A DNA stretch of 20,000 bases, taken from Prorocentrum cordatum (taxonomy: Eukaryota; Sar; Dinophyceae; Prorocentrales; Prorocentraceae). Position 1 is the stretch's first letter; each line of letters begins with the position of its first letter. The stretch spans positions 315,438-335,437 of the forward strand of contig CAUYUJ010020604.1 in assembly GCA_963575745.1 (NCBI GenBank). Reading direction: 5' to 3'. Of this stretch, positions 1-8,104 are shown piece by piece. A model generated the notes under the pieces. The model worked only from the letters and a program-made list of their open reading frames with translations, ran no database searches and had not been told where the DNA came from. Both the position numbers and the translations under genes were made by a program.

Positions 1-137
1 CCGCGCTACGATGCTCTGTTGACGACGCGACGCAATGAGGAGGGGCGGCACTCCTCGTCGGGCTAGCGCGTTGGAGGACTCCCACACGAGGTACCCCATC
101 GACGTCACGACGAACTCCGTGCTCCGTGGCGAGTCCG

Positions 138-229
138 GCAGGCCCTTATTCATGCTCGGGCAGCTCCAGTGACGATCGAAACGCTCAGATAGCTCCAGAC
201 ATGCTCAGGCAGCTCCAGGCAGGCCCTGT
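138..229. repeat. Short degenerate tandem repeat, CTCAGGCAGCTCCAG type
   Basis: Three related copies of a motif like ATGCTCAGGCAGCTCCAG start near 151, 180 and 200. The block is bracketed by two copies of GGCAGGCCCT at 138 and 218. No coding signal accompanies it. This is a small local duplication visible by eye; its copy number is too low for a wider claim. Confidence 0.6.
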
Positions 230-815
230 GCCATTTTAACAAGCCTGGGAATATTCTCGAGGCGTTCCAGAGGACTCCAGGACGGTCGCGGCAACCCTGC
301 ATCCTCAAATTCTGCCTGCTTTGAGAGGCTCCCGAGACATTCGTACCCGTGTGTTCCTACGGTTCTGTTTTGACATATTTACGTCAGGGGTTGTTGCCAC
401 GGATACTCTCCGGGCACCTTGAACTTTAGTGTTTTTCATTGGCTTTTGCCGGATGGCAGTCAAAATTGCGTCGAGCTGGCGTGTATCCACTCCGCCTTGC
501 TACCCAGAGCATTGTGGGGAGCATTCATTGAACGCCAGCATCGTGTTTCAGCATTGCGTGGCAGGCGATCCTCGTGTCCAAATGGTCCCACACGCAGTCG
601 GCGCTGCACATTTAGATTATCACATAGCCTGCGGCGCAGACGGGTCAGACATTGAGCCCATTTGGGATCTGCATGTACGGGGACCTGCATGCCAGACGCT
701 CAGACATCCTTTATTGGCGTTTGCTAGCATCCCTGGGCGTTTGCTGAACGGCCCTGCCCTGTCCGATTCCTTCCTTGGGTGCGCTCACTCAATTGCTTCG
801 CATGGGATGCTCCTT
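230..815. other. No gene recognised
   Basis: Short overlapping open frames occur on both strands, but none has protein-like composition or a recognisable motif. A loose repetition of GGCGTTTGCT appears near 715 and 737. I see no promoter, RNA gene or element ends here. Confidence 0.5.
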
Positions 816-942
816 ATGAGGGTGTTTCTTCTGGCCTCAATGTAGGGTGTTTCTTCTGCCCTCAATTTTAGGAAGGCGATGCAATGCCAGCATAATTTAG
901 GATGTTTCTTATGAGGGTGTTTCTTCTGCCCTCAGTTTTAGG
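816..942. repeat. About three copies of a GTGTTTCTTCTGCCCTCA repeat
   Basis: A unit of about 28 bp, GGTGTTTCTTCTGCCCTCA followed by ATTTTAGG, occurs at 818-846, 847-872 and 914-942, with a partial copy (GGATGTTTCTT) near 900. The first two copies are directly adjacent; a 40-bp spacer precedes the third. Copies differ by one to three bases, so this is a degenerate tandem repeat. The CTCAATTTTAG portion is not the dinoflagellate spliced leader. Confidence 0.75.
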
Positions 943-1064
943 CGACGGAAGGCCAGCAGAAGTAACAAACAGCGACGGCTGCGCTTGCGGAAGCCGGCGG
1001 CAGGTCGGTGGAAGGTGGCGGAAGCAACAGTGACACGTCAAGATGCGTGGGTCCAGGATTTCCA

Positions 1065-1101
1065 CCTCCTCCTCCTCCTCCCTCCTCCCTCCTCCTCCTC
1101 C
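1065..1101. repeat. CTC triplet tract
   Basis: A nearly pure run of CTC triplets with two interruptions. Open frames through it read as poly-Leu, poly-Ser or poly-Glu and are artefacts of the repeat. Similar tracts occur near 7606 and 12947. Confidence 0.85.
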
Positions 1102-1579
1102 GGTCTTCCGCTTCAAGCCGACGTAGTGTTTTTACGCATGTCTTCTGCACTTGAGAGCTACTGGAGATGCAATTGCGGGTCGCACGGGACCTGCACAGGA
1201 TGTATCGGGGACGAGACGAGCAGGTAGCATCTCGATTGTTTTTTTCTTGTTCGGTTCTGGCCGCGTTCTTCCCCAACCAGGGCTTGCACCCATGTATTCT
1301 TACCTACGTTTTGAGGATGGCTCTTCGGGCCGCAGCCAGGCCTTCCTGTTGGCTGCAGTCGGCCATTCCCAGCCAGTGCTCCACGATCACTGCGGTACCG
1401 CCACCACTACCCCTACCTCGTTTTCGCCCTGTTGGGTCTCCTTGGAGGCCCTCGTCGCCGGCCGGAGTCGCCCCGAAATTTTTGGTCAGAACGCACCCCC
1501 GGGAGAGGCCCAGGGAGTGCGCTGTGGCATCGGTATCTTCTGGTCTCCCAAGCCTTGATATCTTATGGTGCCCGTCTTG
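1102..1579. other. No gene recognised
   Basis: Frames on both strands are open for 60 to 170 codons, but the translations are compositionally arbitrary and mutually overlapping, as expected in GC-rich DNA with few stops. No exon-like segment stands out. Confidence 0.45.
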
Positions 1580-1746
1580 GCGGCGCGCACAAGGGGGAGG
1601 GGGGAGGGGGGAGGGCTTCTTAGAAGGAGGCTGCTTCTTAGAAGGCGCCGGCCTCACATCTATAGAGAAGGCCCGCGCCTTCTAAGAAGCAGGGGTGCTT
1701 CTAAGAAGCCCCCCCCCCTCCCCCCACCCCCCTCTGCGCGTGGCCA
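1580..1746. mobile_element. Foldback (hairpin) element with CTTCTTAGAAGG motifs
   Basis: The left arm at about 1580-1652 runs from GGCGGCGCGCAC through a G-rich stretch, then carries GCTTCTTAGAAGG and GCTTCTTAGAAGGCGCC. The right arm at about 1668-1746 is its imperfect reverse complement: GCGCCTTCTAAGAAGC, then a second TTCTAAGAAGC, then a C-rich stretch, then CTGCGCGTGGCC. The loop is only about 15 bases (around 1653-1667). Each CTTCTTAGAAG block is itself a short palindrome. No open frame or transposase is present, so if mobile it is a non-autonomous MITE-like element. I found no clear target-site duplication. A related element lies at 5315-5511. Confidence 0.7.
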
Positions 1747-1881
1747 ACCGTCCTCGTGCACTGGTGCCCCATGGTTTCCCTGGTCGGGGGGCTCTGGCTG
1801 GTGCGGTGCCCAGCGGCTCCCGGCAGGCCGCTGCCGGCCGTCCCTGGTCGGTTCCCTGTGGCCGGTGCCCTGCGGAGTGCG

Positions 1882-2156
1882 CCTACATTTATCTAGGCCT
1901 CCTGGATGGGGTCGGAGCAGATGGGGTCGGACGATCGCGCCGCGTCGCTGATGCATCGCCGATGCAGCTCGATGGAGCCCGAGTTCCTTCACGTCGACGT
2001 CGCCGATGCATCGCCCACGTCGACGCCGCATCGCCGGTGCATCGCCGATGCATCGCCGATACATCGCCGATGTATCGCTGATGCATCGGCGATGCGGCGC
2101 GGTCCTCCGACCCCATCTACTCCGACCCCATTTAGGAGCCCTCTAATTTAGGAGGT
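1882..2156. mobile_element. Inverted-repeat element with internal GATGCATC-rich core
   Basis: The left arm at about 1899-1962 contains GATGGGGTCGGAGCAGATGG, then GTCGGACGATCGCGCCGCG, then TCGCTGATGCATCGCC. The right arm at about 2076-2138 is its reverse complement with a few substitutions, ending TCCGACCCCATTTAGGAG. Weaker inverted similarity extends outward to about 1882 and 2156. Between the arms, GCCGATGCATC-like units are repeated many times; GATGCATC is self-complementary, so the whole core can form nested hairpins. There is no protein-coding evidence. It is MITE-like in shape, but mobility is inferred from form only. Confidence 0.7.
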
Positions 2157-2299
2157 TTCGCGTGGCTCGTGAGGAGCTGGCCCTCTTGGGCGCAATCGGC
2201 CGTTCCAGCTCTGTGCCGTGGGAATGGTGCCCTGTGGTGCTCTGTCTGGGGGTCCCTTGTGGGCTGCAGCCGGTATTTGCAGCAATCGATCCTGGGGGC

Positions 2300-2470
2300 C
2301 TGAGCCAGCCCTTAGGGCCCCCCAGACGGCCAAGAGACACCCAACAGGGCCCCCAGACAAGCCGATGGGGCCATATGAGCCATGTTGGAGGCCTGTGGGC
2401 GTTCCGAGAAGCCACGCAGGGAGCTCGCGAAAGCACCCAGAAACAGCCAAACACAAAAGACCCGTAAGAC
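2300..2470. repeat. Degenerate GGCCCCCAGACGGCC-type repeat
   Basis: Irregular repetition of blocks such as GGCCCCCCAGACGGCCAAGA, CAGGGCCCCCAGACAAGCC and GAAGCCACGCAGGGAG. It resembles in style the larger array at 10396-10775 (GGCCCAAGAGG blocks). The periodicity is poor and the boundaries are approximate. Confidence 0.4.
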
Positions 2471-3000
2471 TGACGACACTTTCAACATGATTCCAACCCA
2501 GGACAATCAAGGACTCGAGAGGGCTCCACAACATGCCGTGGCCACAGCGGTCTCGTTGGGTCCCTGAGGTCCTTCATTTCGCCCCCTGCACAACTGCAAC
2601 CTCTGGACCTACGACAAGTGTTCTGGATCTCTTTGTGCCAGCATCGTTTTACGTGGACTCTTGCGTTTCATATTCAATTGCTGCACCTCGGTGCCCAGTG
2701 TGCTACTTCCTCTCCCGTGCTGTGTATATCATCCGCCCTTTCCATGTTCTCTCCCATATGTTCCCTCCCAGCTCCTATCTTCCGCCTCACTTGGCTTACC
2801 TTCGCCGCGTGTGTTGTTGTGTCTCTTTATGCTCCCTCTCTCCCCTCCACCTTGCTTGCATCCGTGCATCCCCCTCACTCTCTCCCAGCTTCTCTCTGCT
2901 GTTCATTCCCCATCACCCCCCTCCTGGCTTCAGGTCACCGTCTCCGAGCCACTTGAGCGGGTCTCTAGGCCTCACTGCTTGCCGAAGCGGGATCCAATGT
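2471..3000. other. Non-coding, strongly pyrimidine-rich
   Basis: The + strand from about 2690 to 2960 is dominated by C and T (CTCTCTCCC, CTTGCTTGC, TCCCCCTCAC). Such a tract could be an intron polypyrimidine region, but I see no flanking exons. No gene recognised. Confidence 0.5.
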
Positions 3001-3850
3001 ACAGGGGCTGGGCAGTGAAGGAATTTGAGCAGCGTTCAGGGACGGACTAGGAGGAACCATGATGAGGGAGAGGACCGCGAGGAAGGAGGGATGGTGAGCG
3101 AGATGGGGAGCGATAGGCGGATGCTGCAATATGGTTTCGTGTCCTCCACACGCAATGTATACGCAGCAGCTCAAGAGCCGAACTGTTCAGCCAGATTGTT
3201 AGCCACGGTGCGCTCAAAACTGCGACGACCCGGAGATTGTGTACATTTGAGCGACGCGAAAAAGTTGGAGTCATCTGCGCCGACATTGGTGCGGAAGCTG
3301 CCCGCGTTAGATCGCGCGTGAGCGCCTTCGTCTCCAAAGTACCGTGCCGCGCTGGCGGCCCGCGTAAGCTGCGGCGTAATGCCGCTACTACGCCGTATTG
3401 CGTCAGACCAGTTAATTTCTTCTCGCATATGTCTCCACACTTCACTTGCTCTCGTCTTCTCCTCTTCCTTCGTTCCCCGTCTTTCTTCTAGGTTGTCATT
3501 CGCCTCAGTCAACCACGCCGCTGTCTGCGCAACCTGTATCTCCTAGTCCTACCTCGCCGTGTTCCCTCCTCGGACTGTCCGCCCGCCCGCCTGCCGACAT
3601 GCCCAAGACCTCTCTTTCACTTTGCCCTGCCTTCTCCCTCTCCTCTCCCTCCCTCTTCTCTCCCTCTCCTCTCCCTCCCTCGTGTGCTTGCACCCGGGGC
3701 ATCCATACTCGCCTGACCGCGTTTCCCCGCAAGTCTGCAGAGTTGTGAGCGCGCATCGACTGTTATGCCACCGTTGCACCACCACCACCACCCTCCCCAC
3801 CGCCGCCGCCGCCCAGGGCGACGAGCCGTGAGCAGCACCACGTCCCCCAC
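3001..3850. other. No gene recognised; second pyrimidine-rich stretch
   Basis: 3001-3430 shows no coding or repeat structure I can support. From about 3430 to 3680 the + strand is again CT-rich (CTCTCCCTCC repeats). It leads toward the ATG at 3852 and could be a transcript leader or promoter region of that exon; this is position-based inference only. The sequence just before the ATG is CACCACCACCACC-rich. Confidence 0.4.
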
Positions 3851-3851
3851 C

Positions 3852-3929
3852 ATGGCCTCGTCGGAGGCCGCCTCGCTGCTGGCCTCGCTGCGCGAGGAGC
3901 GGCGGGCGCGGGAGGCGCTGGAGCTCCAG
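3852..3929 (+). CDS. Candidate first exon of a coiled-coil protein
   Basis: An ATG in a favourable context (CCCACCATGG) opens 26 codons, starting MASSEAASLLASLREERRAR and ending EALELQ. The segment is rich in Glu, Arg, Leu and Ala with heptad-like spacing, the pattern of a coiled coil. It ends at CTCCAG|GCGGGC, a GC-type donor of the kind dinoflagellate introns often use, in phase 0. The frame stays open downstream, but the sequence becomes Gly/Arg/Pro-rich and loses protein character, supporting an exon end. Similar Glu/Arg-rich segments follow on the same strand at 7263, 7439, 8105 and 9457, so I infer a shared gene. At least one intermediate exon is missing from this model, because the 7263 segment starts in phase 1. 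The function is unknown. Confidence 0.5.
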
Positions 3930-3997
3930 GCGGGCACTCGGGGGGGGGGCGCGCCGTCGGGAGGCCGTGCCGGGAGCGGTGCTCAGCGCCTGCTTCC

Positions 3998-4269
3998 GGT
4001 AGGGCCGCACGTCGACGGGTCTGGACCGACTCCAGGATCGGGGGCGGGAAAGAGGGGGGTGATGACTAGGGGGGGGGGATATCCTGGCGGGGGGCAGGGT
4101 ATTTCCCCAGATTTCCTGGCGCCTCTTCTTGTTTCATTGCGTCCCCGGCCCCCCCGCGGGGCCGCGCACATGCCGCCTGTCATGATTTACACCCCCCGCC
4201 TCTTGGACACCCCCCTCTTGGCCGCTCCCGAGGTAGGGCCGCACGTCGACGGGTCTGGCCCGACTCCAG
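3998..4269. repeat. 38-bp direct repeats bracketing an inserted element
   Basis: The sequence GGTAGGGCCGCACGTCGACG followed by GGTCTGG-N-CCGACTCCAG occurs at 3998-4035 and again at 4232-4269, differing at a single base (A versus C). The second copy begins at the first base after the 194-bp inverted-repeat element (4038-4231), and the first ends two bases before it. The bracket could be a segmental duplication accompanying insertion or a tandem duplication of 234 bp. Confidence 0.85.
4038..4231. mobile_element. 194-bp MITE-like element, copy A
   Basis: This segment matches 12509-12701 along its whole length with scattered substitutions. It begins TCGGGGGCGG and ends CCGCTCCCGA. Comparing the left end with the reverse complement of the right end gives terminal inverted repeats of about 24 bp with three mismatches. 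Shared internal blocks include AGAGGGGGGTGATGACTAGG, TTTCCCCAGATTTC, GGGCCGCGCACATGCCGCC and CTCTTGGACACCCCCCTCTT. It encodes nothing. Two copies ending at the same inverted ends are the signature of a short non-autonomous transposon. In dinoflagellates such elements can act as introners (intron-generating elements), and this copy lies between exon-like segments at 3929 and 7263, but I see no clear splice signals at its ends. Confidence 0.85.
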
Positions 4270-4971
4270 AAGTGCGGCGTCCTTGGATGCTCGCCGGCTC
4301 TACCGAAAGGGGGCGGGGGCGGCAGCACTCGGCGGGGATAGCCCTGACCTCGGATCCGCCGTATTGTCTGAGCAAGTCCGGAACCAGGGCGGGCATTCCC
4401 GCCCTGCTTGTCAGGCTCCTTCGATGCCGATCTCCGTCCTGCTTTTTCGTCCCCCTTTCCGCCACGCCTTTGCGGAGAGACCCGCCCTGCTCCCTACTCT
4501 CCGGAGGCGGAGATCTCCGCCCCACTGTCTCGCGTCCTCTGGGTGCGCGTGTCCGACACAGCTGCTCCGTCGGAAGATCTGCCAAGCCACGGCGGGCCCG
4601 AAGTCAGGGCAGGCTCCGGGAGGACAGGCTCCATGGGGGGGAAGCCTCCGCCGCCACTGGTCGAGGCCTCAGAGGTTCCCCGGCCTCCGCGCGGGTGCCG
4701 GGCGGCTTTCCAGCCTCGGGGCGCCGTCCCTCCGCTGCGCCTCCTCGCCGAGGGCGTGGGGCGCCCGGGCCGTCCCGCACGGCCGCGGGAGAGCCGAGCA
4801 GTGACCCGAAGATTCGCGGACGGATCCTCGACCCCCAGTGTCCGGCGATCGCAGACGTGGATCCAGGGGGCGTGTAGGAGCAGCGGGCCCCGTTTCCATG
4901 GGCAGTGGCCGATGTCCCCCTCCGGGCGAGGCGGCACCGGCCGCCTTTTGGGGAGGACGCCTCCCCAAGGC
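4270..4971. other. GC-rich, no gene assigned; small perfect hairpins
   Basis: Long frames are open on both strands, but none is convincingly protein-like; their length is explained by GC richness. Two neat structures occur: a 9-bp stem with 4-base loop at 4385-4406 (CAGGGCGGG, CATT, CCCGCCCTG) and a perfect 16-bp palindrome at 4506-4521 (GGCGGAGATCTCCGCC). Another short hairpin around 4945-4970 pairs CTTTTGGGGAGG with CCTCCCCAAGG. Confidence 0.45.
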
Positions 4972-5030
4972 GCCCATGGATCTGGCGACCGCGCGCCAAA
5001 TCCACGGATCGCTGATCCATGTTGGCGCGC
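4972..5030. repeat. 57-bp dispersed hairpin repeat, copy 1
   Basis: The stretch beginning CCATGGATCTGGCG aligns without gaps to 7957-8015 at about 46 of 57 positions. Both copies contain the inverted pair TGGATCT and AAATCCA or AGATCCA around a GC-rich loop, so each can form a small hairpin. Open frames across both copies on the minus strand give similar peptides, simply because the DNA is repeated. Confidence 0.7.
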
Positions 5031-5314
5031 CCCCGACACTGGCCCGTTGATCGCCGGTAGGGGGCCCGCTGCCCCACCCCGCCCCGGAGCGTGCGGGCTC
5101 GCTGGCGGTGGCCTATGCCGCCGACCAATCGGCGACGGTATCGCCGAGGCCAAGCCGATGTGTTTCCCCCGTGGGCCGGTGCCTCCCTGGGCTGCAGCCC
5201 CTCCTCGAGCGGACGGGGGGCGGGCAAGGAGAGGGTCGGCGGCGTCCAGACACAGCTCGTTGCATCCTGCCATGGGCGCGCTGGGCATTCATGCACGGCC
5301 ACATGAATTATTTT
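5031..5314. other. No gene recognised
   Basis: A GC-rich stretch between the hairpin repeat and the next foldback element. No exon-like segment or repeat was identified. Confidence 0.4.
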
Positions 5315-5511
5315 CGGCGGCGAGCGAGGGGGGAGGTGAGAGGGAGCGGGCCTTCTCAGAAGGCTCGGAAGTCCCCTGGCCTTCCGAGAAGTTTTCGAAT
5401 CCTCCCCCGAAGACGCAGAAAGCCTCTCGGAAGGCGCGAGGGCTTCTGAGAAGCCCCGCCGCATTCTGAGAAGGCATTCTCCTTCTCGCTTCCCTCCCTC
5501 GCTCGCCGCCG
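5315..5511. mobile_element. 197-bp foldback element with CTTCTCAGAAGG motifs
   Basis: The left end CGGCGGCGAGCGAGGGGGGA is matched by the reverse complement of the right end (TCCCTCCCTCGCTCGCCGCCG). The inverted similarity continues inward through GCCTTCTCAGAAGG on the left and CTTCTGAGAAGCC and CATTCTGAGAAGGC on the right, giving arms of roughly 80-90 bp around a short centre near 5396-5420. There are no internal genes. The CTTCTNAGAAGG signature is shared with the element at 1580-1746, suggesting one family. Target-site duplication is not evident. A MITE-like nature is inferred from structure. Confidence 0.75.
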
Positions 5512-6697
5512 ATGTCTCCTTCGCCGGCAATGCGCTGTGACATTCTCTGTGCTGAGGTCATGCGGAGCCAATCCGATGCTACTTCTTTGGAGCTGACCGA
5601 AGCCTGCTGCCCTGGTCCCCCTCCTCTCCTCGAGGGCATTGCGGGGGACCCCATCGCAGGAGGGCCCGAGCACCTGCCGGTGTCGTGCCGCGGAGCAGGC
5701 GTCGAAGTGTTGCTCGGGGCGCTGTCTCGACCGACGAGGCCGCGGCCTCGTCGTGCTGCTCCGCAGCTCGCGGCGAGGCCGCCCGAGGGTTGCCTTCTGC
5801 TAGCCATGGCGCTCTCCTTGCCTCGCCGCCTTCGGCGCACTGCCCCGGGCACCGAGGCCCCTCGTCGGGGGCAGTCGACCGTGAGGCGACGTCTCGGGCA
5901 TGCCCGCCGGGGGCATCTCACCCGACAGGCGGCCTGGCCGTGCGGGGCTCCGCTCGGCGCGCCGAGCGCGCGCAGGCAGCGTGCGCCCGCGCCTCGCTTC
6001 GCGGCACCCTGTGCGGAGGGTCCGTGCCCCGGTGCGGTCGGCCTTCGCACGTGGACGCAGCTCGTAGCTGCGAGCCCCCAGAGCGCCAGACTCGTCGACC
6101 TCCCCCACTGCTTGCCGAGCACGCTCGGGGGTCGCCGTGCGTCGGCCGCCTTTCCCGCTCCCGGGTCACCTTTTCAACATGCCTTTCCTTGGCTTTTTTG
6201 CCCTTGCGCTCGAACGTGCAAGCCTGCGCTACGCACAAATCCCCCACATCGCCCAAACTGTGGGCCGAAGCTGTCAATGGAGCCGGGCGCCCTTGCAGAA
6301 CCCCTGGGTTCTTTATCATTGCGTCAGGCGGGGGAGTTTTTTTGCCGACACACTTTCGGCGCAGATTCGATCATGGCCTCCGGTTGGGTCGCGCACCCGC
6401 GCTCCTGATTCGCCTCACTGCGTGCAGGGGGCTCCGAGATGCACAGTTGTTCCTCTAAAGTCTGTCATGCGACAGGCTCGGAAGGTTTTGATTCAACGCT
6501 GCCACACGCGCCCATGCCGACTCACAGCGCGTTGGGAATGTTGCGCCCATTCCGCCCGTCGTTTTGTAGCGCAGTTGTGCTATACGTGGACCACGAGGGG
6601 TCTTCATTGTGCACACTGCCACCACGTCGGTTTTTCACACACCCACCACGATCTGTGCTCATCATCCATTCAGTGTCGAAGAAAACGTGGCCCCGGC
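5512..6697. other. No gene assigned
   Basis: A + strand frame is open for nearly 300 codons from 5512, and a minus frame overlaps it, but both translations are Arg/Pro/Ala-rich and arbitrary, as expected from GC-rich DNA. From about 6170 the composition becomes less GC-rich, without coding features. No repeats with clear boundaries were found here. Confidence 0.4.
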
Positions 6698-6870
6698 GAA
6701 TTGCGATGATATCTCATGTGCAATATCACAGTTCGAACCAGCACCACACATTGCGAGGACGTCTCAAGCGGAACGGGGCCGAAACCATGCCAAACAAGGG
6801 CCACACCAGGCCAATTGCGAGGACGTGTCAAGCGGAGTCTGGCCCACATCAAGCCAAGCCAGCCCGAGTC
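6698..6870. repeat. Degenerate tandem repeat, ATTGCGAGGACGTCTCAAGCGG unit
   Basis: Three related units begin with TTGCGA at 6701, 6751 and 6815, giving spacings of 50 and 64 bp. The last two share CAATTGCGAGGACG and TGTCAAGCGG or TCTCAAGCGG. The first unit is more diverged (TTGCGATGATATCTCATG). Confidence 0.6.
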
Positions 6871-7262
6871 CGCCTCGATCGAAACCCTCGCGCTCGCTCT
6901 CTGCATCGCGTGCATCCATTCACCCCCTGACCTCGGTATCGTCCCGCACGTCATGACACGTGAAACCAGGATTCCCAATTATAATAACTTCAAATGGGCA
7001 GCAGCACACTGATTATCCACCAAGACTTGCGAACTAACAGACTAATTAATTAGTTGAGTTGGACGGGCGGGAATCCATGATGAATGGAAGGAGTGGGGTG
7101 AGCAGGATAATCGGCATGGGCGGAATTCGTGGAATGAGTTTGCGAGTGGGGTGAAAGGGTATGTTCCGAGTGCTAAATGGAATGGCCAACGAGCTGCAAC
7201 ATTGGAGCGTGGCGCGATGGGACGATTGGGTGGAACGAGTGCGTATACTTGCTCTGTTCCAG
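6871..7262. other. Lower-GC spacer, probably intronic
   Basis: Moderately AT-rich sequence. A + frame without a start codon is open from about 7056 through the 7263 exon to a stop at 7329, with Trp- and Gly-rich translation (EWKEWGEQDN at its start). That could be a 5' extension of the exon, but the polypyrimidine-like acceptor CTTGCTCTGTTCCAG at 7248-7262 argues for an intron ending at 7262. Confidence 0.35.
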
Positions 7263-7319
7263 CACGCGGATTGACCGAGCGTAACGAGCAGATGGAGGGA
7301 CTGTGCCAGCAGCGAGCAG
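7263..7319 (+). CDS. Candidate exon of coiled-coil protein (LTERNEQMEGLCQQ)
   Basis: The segment follows the acceptor-like TTGCTCTGTTCCAG and reads RGLTERNEQMEGLCQQRA. It ends at GAGCAG|GTTCATG, a canonical AG|GT donor, in phase 1. The next candidate exon at 7439 begins in the complementary phase, and joining them creates a Val codon and continues as CEVKKLVENN, so the two splice sites fit each other across a 119-bp intron. The residue pattern (alternating Leu/Met with Glu, Gln and Arg) suits a coiled coil. The frame hits a stop 10 bases past the donor, consistent with an exon end. No specific family is recognised. Confidence 0.55.
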
Positions 7320-7438
7320 GTTCATGACTGTGTGAAGCGGCACGTGAACCAGGCTGTCGAGGCGTGGTCATTCGCTCTGGAGCAGCAGGATCGAACTCGC
7401 GGGGCCGTGGCTGGGATGCCGTCCGGCTGGGCGCGCAG

Positions 7439-7514
7439 TGTGCGAGGTGAAGAAGTTGGTCGAGAACAACGGCCACTACAACCAGATCTTGGCCTCCAAG
7501 GACGGGGCCCTGGA
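7439..7514 (+). CDS. Candidate exon of coiled-coil protein (VENNGHYNQILASKD)
   Basis: It starts after GCGCGCAG, in phase with the 7319 donor, and reads CEVKKLV, then ENNGHYNQILASKDGAL. Codons show the C/G third-position preference expected in a GC-rich gene (AAG, GTC, AAC, CAC, TAC, ATC). The 3' end is uncertain. A GC-type donor at 7515 (CTGGA|GCC) would join in phase to a later acceptor at 7853, giving ALDDSSRFHAK; alternatively the frame stays open to a GT donor at 7558 (GCGAG|GTGGGC). It belongs with the flanking coiled-coil segments. The function is unknown. Confidence 0.5.
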
Positions 7515-7605
7515 GCCTCGGGAAAGGGGGCTGGGCGCGGGCTGGATGGGGAGCGAGGTGGGCGGGGCGACGGGGCGACGGGGTCGTTGACCACACTGCT
7601 GGGAC

Positions 7606-7700
7606 CCTGCTCTCCTCCTCCTCGTCCTCCTCCTCCTCCATCTTCTCCTCCTCCTCCATCTCCTCCTCCTCCTCCTCCTCCTCCTCCTCCTCCTCCTCAT
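7606..7700. repeat. CTC/CCT triplet tract
   Basis: About 95 bp of almost pure CTC repeats with a few CAT and CGT interruptions, within the putative intron between the 7439 and 7841 segments. Reading frames through it give poly-Pro, poly-Ser or, on the minus strand, poly-Glu/Arg; these are repeat artefacts. Such a polypyrimidine stretch could serve as an intron polypyrimidine tract, though it is far from the acceptor. Confidence 0.85.
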
Positions 7701-7840
7701 CCTGTCGCGCGTCGTCGTCGCCGACGTCGCCGTCTTAGGGACAGGGGGTCTTGGAAGGGGGGAAAGGGGCGGTGCGAGGAGGAAGAGGGGAAGAGGGCAG
7801 CAGGAGGCAGTGCAGCAAGAAAGCGCAAACATGTATTGAG

Positions 7841-7909
7841 GCGCGTGGATCAGCGACTCGTCCCGCTTCCATGCCAAGATCGGCGCGCTCCGCCGCCAAA
7901 TCCCACGGC
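7841..7909 (+). CDS. Candidate exon (SDSSRFHAKIGALRRQI)
   Basis: The frame reads WISDSSRFHAKIGALRRQIP, a plausible amphipathic segment that fits the style of the neighbouring exons. Possible acceptors are TATTGAG (ending 7840) or GATCAG (ending 7853), which differ in phase. Possible donors are GC at 7908 or GT at 7910. A stop lies directly upstream in the frame at the first acceptor, so the 5' edge must be an intron boundary if this is coding. The assignment rests on amino-acid character and position, so confidence is modest. Confidence 0.4.
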
Positions 7910-7956
7910 GTTGGTGCCATGCGGCGAGGGGTTACGTCCGCGCTGGCGTTCCCCAA

Positions 7957-8015
7957 TCCGTGGATCTGGCGCCCACGCGCTAGATCCACAGATCCCTGAT
8001 TCATGTCAGCGTGCG
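7957..8015. repeat. 57-bp dispersed hairpin repeat, copy 2
   Basis: A gap-free relative of 4972-5030. It contains GTGGATCT and AGATCCAC as perfect inverted 8-mers around a 14-base GC-rich loop, so the hairpin is better preserved here than in copy 1. Confidence 0.7.
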
Positions 8016-8104
8016 CCCGAGCTCAGGTAAACGGCAGGCGTCTTAGAGCCAGTCTTCATTTGAGAGCAATCGGATCGTTGCCTCGAGCGCTCCATTCCCC
8101 CCAG

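Noticed and set aside
816-942. Relic spliced-leader sequence, because of CTCAATTTTAG
   Set aside because: It does not match the conserved dinoflagellate spliced leader, and it is part of a local tandem repeat.
1940-2095. CRISPR-like regular repeats (GCCGATGCATC)
   Set aside because: Units are very short, contiguous without unique spacers, and lie inside an inverted-repeat element in eukaryotic-looking DNA.
3765-4877. A 370-codon + strand open frame
   Set aside because: Only codons 30-55 (from 3852) look like protein. The frame then passes through the 194-bp element and GC-rich sequence, so its length reflects lack of stops in GC-rich DNA.
7042-7659. Minus-strand frame starting with a Glu-rich stretch
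   Set aside because: The Glu run is the CTC tract read in reverse; the remainder opposes better + strand exon candidates at 7263 and 7439.
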